Both the position numbers and the translations under genes were made by a program. A stretch of 64,000 bases of DNA, from positions 1-64,000 of the forward strand of contig NZ_JADYTF010000003.1 of NCBI RefSeq assembly GCF_021530995.1, written 5' to 3'. Positions 59,059-64,000 of the stretch are shown in pieces (the first letter of the stretch is position 1; the number at the start of each line of letters is the position of its first letter). Below the pieces are notes generated by a model that was given only the letters and a program-made list of their open reading frames with translations, did not search any database and had not been told where the DNA came from. This stretch comes from Bacteroides caecigallinarum (lineage in GTDB: Bacteria > Bacteroidota > Bacteroidia > Bacteroidales > Bacteroidaceae).

Positions 59059-60924
59059 CTATCCCTCAATTTCGCTTAGTTCCATCCAACGCATGGTCTT
59101 CTCGTCTATCTCGTCAGAAAGAACCGGCAGACGCTTCGACTTTTCAGTAAGTTCGTCCACACTCAGTGTACCGCTGCAAAGAGCATCTTCTATAGCTTTC
59201 TTCTCGGCTTCCAGTTCGGCTATTTCCTTTTCAAGCTGTTCAAACTCCTTCTTTTCCTTGAAGGTCATGCGGCGTTTGTCGTTCAGGCGCACCTTCTGGG
59301 TTTTCTCCTCCTTTGGTTTGGCGGCTTCCTTTTCATGGTCCTGCTTTGCAAGTTTCCAGTCGCGATAATCAGAATAATTGCCCGGGAAGTCACGGATATC
59401 CCCCTGACCGTTGAACACAAGGATATGATCTACCACCTTATCCATGAAGTACCGGTCGTGGCTCACCACAATCACACATCCCTTGAAGTTCTGAAGATAT
59501 TCCTCCAGTACCTGCAATGTTACGATGTCGAGGTCGTTTGTAGGCTCGTCCAGAACAAGGAAGTTAGGATTACGCATCAATACAGTACAGAGATACAGGC
59601 GTCGTCTTTCACCACCACTCAACTTATATACATAACTGTGCTGAGTCTCAGGAGTGAAAAGGAAATGCTGCAGGAACTGTGATGCCGTAAGTCTCTTGCC
59701 GTTACCCAGCTCTATCACTTCGGCAATATCAGTGATAACATCTATCACCTTCATCTGCTCGTCAAACTGCAATCCTTCCTGCGAATAGTAACCGAAACGC
59801 ACTGTCTCACCTATATCCAGGCGCCCGCTGTCAGGCTGCTGCAATCCCATAAGGATTTTTATGAAGGTTGACTTACCAGTACCGTTGTTTCCCACGATAC
59901 CCATCTTTTCATATCGCGCAAAGATGTATGAAAAATCGTCAAGAATCTTCAGGTCGCCGAAACTCTTATAGAGATGATCGGCTTCGAATATCTTAGAGCC
60001 GATGTATGAAGCCTTTACGTCAAGCTTCACGTTCGAATCGTTCATTCGTCTTTTAGCCACCTTTTCCAGCTCATAGAAAGCCTCCTCCCTATATCTCGCC
60101 TTGTGTCCGCGGGCCTGCGGCATACGGCGCATCCATTCCAGTTCGGTACGATAGAGGTTGTTGGCCCTTGCTATTTCCGCATTGGCGGCATCTATCCTCT
60201 CCTGGCGTTTCTGGAGATAGTAACTGTAGTTTCCTGTATATGAATAAACCTGCTTGTTGTCAAGTTCGATAATCTCAGAGCATACACGGTCGAGGAAATA
60301 TCTGTCGTGAGTAACCATCAGCAAGCTCAGAGTACCACGCTTGAGATATTCCTCCAACCATTCTGTCATATCTAGGTCCAGATGGTTAGTTGGCTCATCA
60401 AGTATAATCAGATCCGGCTCTGTGATAAGCACATTGGCAAGAGCCACACGCTTGAGCTGACCTCCGGAGAGTTCTTTTATTTTCTGATTGAAATCCCTGA
60501 TTTTCAACTGCGAGAGAATCTGTTTTGCTTTTCTTTCATAGTCCCATGCCTTTTCGTGCTCCATGCGTGCCAGCAAGTCCTCTAGTCCGGGATTTCCTTC
60601 GGTCTCCATACATTTCTCATATTCCTTTATGAGCTGTACAACAGGAGTTCCATGATAGAAACATGCCTCGAGCACTGTTATATCGTCTGGATACTGAGGA
60701 CTCTGTTCAAGATAGCCTACACGGAGGTCGCGACGGAAAGTAATCTTTCCATCATCATAGCCTTCCTTTCCGGCAAGAATGTTAAGCAAAGTTGTTTTTC
60801 CGGAGCCGTTTTTCGCTATCAGACCGATGCGCTGTCCCTCGGCCACTCCGAAAGATATTGAATTGAATAGAACCAAATCGCCGAAGGATTTGGTAAGATT
60901 TTCTACCTGTAAATATGGAGTCAT
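59059..60924 (-). CDS. ABC-F family ATP-binding protein (Uup-like)
   Basis: 621-residue protein with two ABC domains and no membrane part: Walker A GLIAKNGSGKTTLLNIL (about 34) and GIVGNNGTGKSTFIKIL (about 345), signatures ELSGGQLKRVALANVL and KLSGGERRRLYLCTVL, Walker B LIILDEPTNHLDLDMTEWLE and LVLDEPTNDLDIVTL. The linker between domains and a C-terminal coiled coil (KEKKEFEQLEKEIAELEAEK, about 555-615) fit the Uup subgroup, which acts on ribosomes or DNA structures. Not obviously an antibiotic-resistance ABC-F. 15 bases after the DUF3805-like gene. Confidence 0.93.
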   Translation of the reverse strand: MTPYLQVENLTKSFGDLVLFNSISFGVAEGQRIGLIAKNGSGKTTLLNILAGKEGYDDGKITFRRDLRVGYLEQSPQYPDDITVLEACFYHGTPVVQLIKEYEKCMETEGNPGLEDLLARMEHEKAWDYERKAKQILSQLKIRDFNQKIKELSGGQLKRVALANVLITEPDLIILDEPTNHLDLDMTEWLEEYLKRGTLSLLMVTHDRYFLDRVCSEIIELDNKQVYSYTGNYSYYLQKRQERIDAANAEIARANNLYRTELEWMRRMPQARGHKARYREEAFYELEKVAKRRMNDSNVKLDVKASYIGSKIFEADHLYKSFGDLKILDDFSYIFARYEKMGIVGNNGTGKSTFIKILMGLQQPDSGRLDIGETVRFGYYSQEGLQFDEQMKVIDVITDIAEVIELGNGKRLTASQFLQHFLFTPETQHSYVYKLSGGERRRLYLCTVLMRNPNFLVLDEPTNDLDIVTLQVLEEYLQNFKGCVIVVSHDRYFMDKVVDHILVFNGQGDIRDFPGNYSDYRDWKLAKQDHEKEAAKPKEEKTQKVRLNDKRRMTFKEKKEFEQLEKEIAELEAEKKAIEDALCSGTLSVDELTEKSKRLPVLSDEIDEKTMRWMELSEIEG

Positions 60925-60939
60925 TTGAGTTTTTAATTA

Positions 60940-61764
60940 TTAATTATTTATCGCCTTTTCAACCTCAGCCTTGATTTTATCGAATTCGGCTTTCAGGCTA
61001 CATGACTTACCGTTCTTAACCCTACTCCATACCAACTGCTGCGGATACACCATAACATCAGTTTCGGCAAACTTCAGTGCAGGATACTCTTTCTGTCCGT
61101 CAACCACAGTCACCCATTCCATACCGTCCATCTCATTGACAAGTATTGCGCCGAAAGCCATACCGAAAGACTCCCATGCCTGACGCTGGCTGTTGTTGAA
61201 CTTGCCGCTGTCCATCACCTTCTGAATGCTTGCAATGTCAGCTTCTGATGAAGTAAAATCTTTTGTAAGCTGTTTCTTGATAGTCATCACAGCCCAGTCG
61301 AAACTCTCGTTGATGGAATTGATTTCGAGTACACGCACAGGAATGACCTCTTTCCAAGGTTTCTCTCCCTCACATCTCACCTTCAACGAAGTTATAATAT
61401 TCTCAGCAGGTTTCATGCTTTCTCCTTTGGCTACAGTGAAAGAACATTCCACAGAGATGTCACCCCTACCTGTAATCCACAGATGCGAAGTGTACCAGTT
61501 TCCGTTTTCCTGGAAATTCTCAGTTGAATAGACACACGACCATTCTCCCACCTTCACCAGTCGTGAAGTACGGTTGTTCTTCAATTCATAGTCCATACAC
61601 TCTTCGGCATACTTCTTGTCCTGCCCTTTGAAAGCAGAGATTCTGAAATTGCCGTTCCACTTTTCAGGATTATAAAAAAGGAAGCTGTCTTCTGTATCTT
61701 CAAACTCGTTCCATCCTGCCGGATATTCCAGCGAGAACCATGAACCGGGAGAAATATATTTCAT
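60940..61764 (-). CDS. DUF3805/DUF3806-like protein
   Basis: 274-residue protein without a signal peptide. N-terminal half (about 1-130, YISPGSWFSLEYPAGWNEFE onward) and C-terminal half (about 150-274, with QRQAWESFGMAFGAILVNEM and YPQQLVWSRVKNGKSCSLKA) match, from memory, the DUF3805 and DUF3806 domains found together in Bacteroidota. The N-terminal part resembles a PsbP/Mog1-like fold by its YPAGWxxFExxxxFxFY pattern. Function unknown. First gene of the operon with ABC-F. Confidence 0.75.
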   Translation of the reverse strand: MKYISPGSWFSLEYPAGWNEFEDTEDSFLFYNPEKWNGNFRISAFKGQDKKYAEECMDYELKNNRTSRLVKVGEWSCVYSTENFQENGNWYTSHLWITGRGDISVECSFTVAKGESMKPAENIITSLKVRCEGEKPWKEVIPVRVLEINSINESFDWAVMTIKKQLTKDFTSSEADIASIQKVMDSGKFNNSQRQAWESFGMAFGAILVNEMDGMEWVTVVDGQKEYPALKFAETDVMVYPQQLVWSRVKNGKSCSLKAEFDKIKAEVEKAINN

Positions 61765-61803
61765 ATAAGAGATAGTTTAGATGTTAATACTTAATTCTGT
61801 ATG

Positions 61804-61811
61804 CAAATATA
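61804..61811 (-). promoter_or_regulatory. -7 element for the DUF3805/ABC-F operon
   Basis: TATATTTG on the minus strand, perfect TAnnTTTG match, 39 bases before the ATG. Confidence 0.5.
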
Positions 61812-61872
61812 ATGCTTTATAGGATAAGATAAAAAACTTTTCCCCCGTCAATATGAGTTTTCGGGCTGATAT

Positions 61873-61918
61873 TAAACAGCATTTAAACGGTATTTAAGCA
61901 CCGTTTAAATGCTGTTTA
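61873..61918. terminator. 19-bp palindrome downstream of the MBL hydrolase gene
   Basis: Perfect arms TAAACAGCATTTAAACGGT (61873-61891) and its complement (61900-61918) with an 8-base loop. It lies in the 223-base gap downstream of the minus-strand murB/MBL genes. It contains TTTAAACGGTATTTAA (61882-61897), the core shared with elements at 148 and 19210. Confidence 0.7.
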
Positions 61919-61972
61919 GATTAAAATTATATTTGCAAGCCTTTTGCAAAACATTTGCAAAGCCATATTATA

Positions 61973-62749
61973 TCAATACTCTATCACCATTCCGTCGTAA
62001 GTCTGATGCATGTGCGCCGGTAGCATTTTCTCCACATCTGCATGTAGACCGATATGATGGCTGGCATGTATGAAATATGTTTCCTTAGCGGAAATATTTT
62101 TTGCGCGCTCAATAGCCTCCGGAAGACTCTGGTGTGTCCAGTGAGGTTCAAGACGAAGTGCGTTCATTATGAGACAATCCAGATTTTCCAGAAAGACATT
62201 GCTTTCCTTAGGCATCTCTGTCATATCAGTAACCCATGCCATATCTCCTATTCTAAAAGCAAGGATAGGCATCTTGCCGTGCATGACTCTGAAGGGAGTG
62301 ATTTCCACTGTATTGCCATGCATACCTGTTACAGAAAACGGTTTGCCCAGTTTTATTCTCTGCAAAGGTATCCTGGGAACACCTGGATACGGATGTTCGA
62401 CAAAACAATATGGTATGCGCTGCTGCAAGCGTTCGGCTGTATAATCTTCGGCATAGACAGGCACATCCTTGAACTGGCAGAAAGGACGAAGGTCGTCAAG
62501 TCCGCCCACATGGTCGTAATGTTCGTGTGTGATAAGCACGGCATCGATAGGTCCGAAATCTTCCAGACGCAACATCTGCTCACGAAAATCAGGACCACAG
62601 TCAATCAAAATCCTTACTCCGTCAACTTCAACCAGTCCTGAACACCTGAGACGTCTGTCGCGAGGGTCGGTACTGGTACATACCGGACATGTACACCCCA
62701 CTTGAGGCACTCCGGTAGATGTTCCGCTTCCCAATATTGTTATCTTCAT
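61973..62749 (-). CDS. MBL-fold metallo-hydrolase (PhnP-like)
   Basis: 258-residue metallo-beta-lactamase-fold phosphodiesterase-like protein. Seen: MKITILGSGTSTGVPQVGCT at the start, VRILIDCGPDFREQMLR (about 44), the metal motif VLITHEHYDHVGGLDDLRPF (about 68), PVYAEDYTAERLQ, MAWVTDMTEMP and a late FIHASHHIG. This resembles PhnP and related cyclic-phosphate phosphodiesterases. The frame continues to a TTG at 62785 overlapping the murB stop, but the ATG at 62749 begins the conserved domain. Probably cotranscribed with murB. Confidence 0.88.
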   Translation of the reverse strand: MKITILGSGTSTGVPQVGCTCPVCTSTDPRDRRLRCSGLVEVDGVRILIDCGPDFREQMLRLEDFGPIDAVLITHEHYDHVGGLDDLRPFCQFKDVPVYAEDYTAERLQQRIPYCFVEHPYPGVPRIPLQRIKLGKPFSVTGMHGNTVEITPFRVMHGKMPILAFRIGDMAWVTDMTEMPKESNVFLENLDCLIMNALRLEPHWTHQSLPEAIERAKNISAKETYFIHASHHIGLHADVEKMLPAHMHQTYDGMVIEY

Positions 62750-62781
62750 AATAGTCGTACTTAGTTTATTTTGTATTATTG

Positions 62782-63795
62782 TCAATAAATATAATTTACC
62801 TCCGGATGTATATCCACTCCGAACTTATCCTTTACTGACTTTATTATTTCATTTGCCAGATGTGAAATCTCATTTCCTGTAGCACCACCGAGGTTCACCA
62901 AAACAAGGGCCTGTTTCTGATAGACTCCCGCACGTCCTATGTTGCGTCCCTTCCATCCGCAACGGTCTATCATCCATCCGGCTGGTACTTTTACTGTATT
63001 TTCATCTACAGGATAATGCGGCATGTCAGGATATTCTTCCTGCAACTGTCTGAACTTCTGCACTGAAACCATAGGGTTCATAAAGAAACTTCCAGCATTA
63101 CCAAGCTCTGACGGTTCCGGCAGTTTGGAACGGCGCACATCTATTATTACGTTTCGTACATTTTCCAGCGACGGTTCAAGACCTCTTCTTTCGAGTTCGG
63201 CACTGATATTTCCGTACGAGAGATGATATCCGGCTTTCTTGCTGAGACGGTATGTGACGTGCGTCACTATGTATTTTCCTTTTAGTTCTTCCTTAAAGAT
63301 GCTGTTACGGTAAGAATAACGGCATTCTTCGTTCGTGAAGACGCGTTCGGAAACATCGGAGACACTGACCGTGTGGACTTTCAGGATTATATCTTTTGCC
63401 TCCACCCCGTATGCACCTATATTCTGTACGGCAGACGCTCCTACTTCACCGGGTATGATTGAAAGATTTTCTGCTCCATACCAACCTTCGGATACGGTAT
63501 ATGCCACAAAATCATCCCATACCTCGCCCGCTCCGGCCTTTATATCTATCCACTCGTCAGACTCACCTTCTACGCAGAAGCCTTTTATTGCAGAATGTAA
63601 TATTGTACCCTTAAAATCGGAAATGAACAGGAGATTACTTCCACCGCCAATATGCAGCAAAGGCAAAGTGACGTCATTCGACGCAAGAAATGATTTTAGC
63701 TCGTCTACAGATGTATATTCCACAAAACGGGATGTCTTTACATCCATTCCGAACGTATTGTATTCAAGTATAGGATAATCTGTATATTCTTTCAT
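62782..63795 (-). CDS. murB: UDP-N-acetylenolpyruvoylglucosamine reductase
   Basis: 337-residue flavoenzyme that makes UDP-N-acetylmuramate for peptidoglycan. Seen: LEYNTFGMDVKTSRFVEY (about 9), PLLHIGGGSNLLFISDFKG (about 45), YGAENLSIIPGEVGASAVQN (about 107), the substrate segment CRYSYRNSIFK (about 158), LPEPSELGNAGSFFMNPMVS (about 226) and a terminal VDIHPEVNYI. Type I MurB with normal length. Confidence 0.96.
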   Translation of the reverse strand: MKEYTDYPILEYNTFGMDVKTSRFVEYTSVDELKSFLASNDVTLPLLHIGGGSNLLFISDFKGTILHSAIKGFCVEGESDEWIDIKAGAGEVWDDFVAYTVSEGWYGAENLSIIPGEVGASAVQNIGAYGVEAKDIILKVHTVSVSDVSERVFTNEECRYSYRNSIFKEELKGKYIVTHVTYRLSKKAGYHLSYGNISAELERRGLEPSLENVRNVIIDVRRSKLPEPSELGNAGSFFMNPMVSVQKFRQLQEEYPDMPHYPVDENTVKVPAGWMIDRCGWKGRNIGRAGVYQKQALVLVNLGGATGNEISHLANEIIKSVKDKFGVDIHPEVNYIY

Positions 63796-63815
63796 TATTT
63801 CTTCGGTTATATTTA

Positions 63816-64000
63816 TCAGTCGCCCAAATCTTCAAATTTATAGAGTTTCCACTTTCCGTGAATTCTCCTGAAATAAAGAGTGTTACTCAGTCCGTTTCCC
63901 AAGCCTTTGAATTCTACGATTTTAGTATTAGACTCCTCTGTTTCCTTCTGTCCGTAACGGATATTTGTAAATTTTTCGGTTGGCATTGGAGGACGGAAAG
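63816..64000 (-). CDS. 3' end of a hypothetical protein gene (truncated by window edge)
   Basis: The last 60 codons of a minus-strand frame that enters from beyond the window. The visible product includes PPMPTEKFTNIRYGQKETEE and ends YFRRIHGKWKLYKFEDLGD. The ending, which looks like a small beta-sheet domain closing with a W-K-L-Y-K strand, may belong to a DUF4348-type family, from memory only. It stops 20 bases upstream of the murB start, so it is likely cotranscribed with murB. Confidence 0.65.
   Translation of the reverse strand, partial: FRPPMPTEKFTNIRYGQKETEESNTKIVEFKGLGNGLSNTLYFRRIHGKWKLYKFEDLGD

Overview
The window reads as chromosomal DNA from a gut-type member of the Bacteroidales (Bacteroides, Phocaeicola or a close relative). 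Three things support this. The proteins belong to families typical of that group: TonB receptor with a carboxypeptidase-like N-terminal extension, HU-related winged-helix protein, DUF3805-type protein, stand-alone B12-methionine-synthase reactivation domain, tricorn-like S41 protease. Intergenic regions repeatedly carry the Bacteroides -7 promoter element TAnnTTTG, in the best cases with a TTTG about 19-20 bases upstream (genes at 2046 and 28375). Shine-Dalgarno sequences are mostly weak. No rRNA, tRNA, insertion sequence, prophage or CRISPR array was seen.

Layout. 186-2738: argD, a flavin-binding PNPOx-fold protein and a Crp/Fnr regulator. 2788-8182: a minus-strand cluster for respiratory nitrite ammonification (nrfH, nrfA, the haem-lyase pair resB/ccsA, an outer-membrane barrel protein), convergent with the Crp/Fnr gene. 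8348-16923: an AAA/PD-DExK protein, a tricorn-type protease and mfd. 17005-22900: TPR protein, DMT transporter, truA, a DUF5715-like lipoprotein and a YeiH transporter. 22901-23511: no conventional gene, but a promoter, several small hairpins, a 10-codon and a 32-codon reading frame and a strong terminator, best explained as a short structured transcript. 23512-27068: PIF1-like helicase fused to TPRs, a TsaC/YciO protein and a small MscS channel.

27253-35061 is the most accessory-looking stretch: a 93-residue orphan, a self-inhibited Fic protein with a canonical promoter, and a type III restriction-modification operon (mod, res) carrying a third gene of DUF3843 type. The target-recognition part of mod is visibly AT-richer than its flanks. 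35137-36107 is a lipoprotein gene behind an HU-related winged-helix gene whose promoter contains a perfect palindrome beside the -7 box and, upstream, an array of 22-base iterons; this is the most striking regulatory structure seen.

36394-43019 is largely housekeeping: polyprenol-phosphate glycosyltransferase, dihydroorotase, B12-dependent methionine synthase reactivation domain, metallophosphoesterase, PlsC and a ThrE-type exporter. 43306-49080 is a complete tripartite RND efflux operon with a long leader. 49194-53334 holds a secreted lipase and a TonB receptor preceded by a His-rich exported protein. 53508-64000 holds two GNAT acetyltransferases, YqgE, RecR, a sodium:solute symporter, EngB, an ABC-F protein, a DUF3805-like protein, an MBL hydrolase, MurB and the 3' end of one more gene.

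Transcription units often end in long AT-rich palindromes; three of these share the 16-base core TTTAAACGGTATTTAA and form a dispersed family. Family assignments come from recognised motifs and memory of the families, not from a database search.
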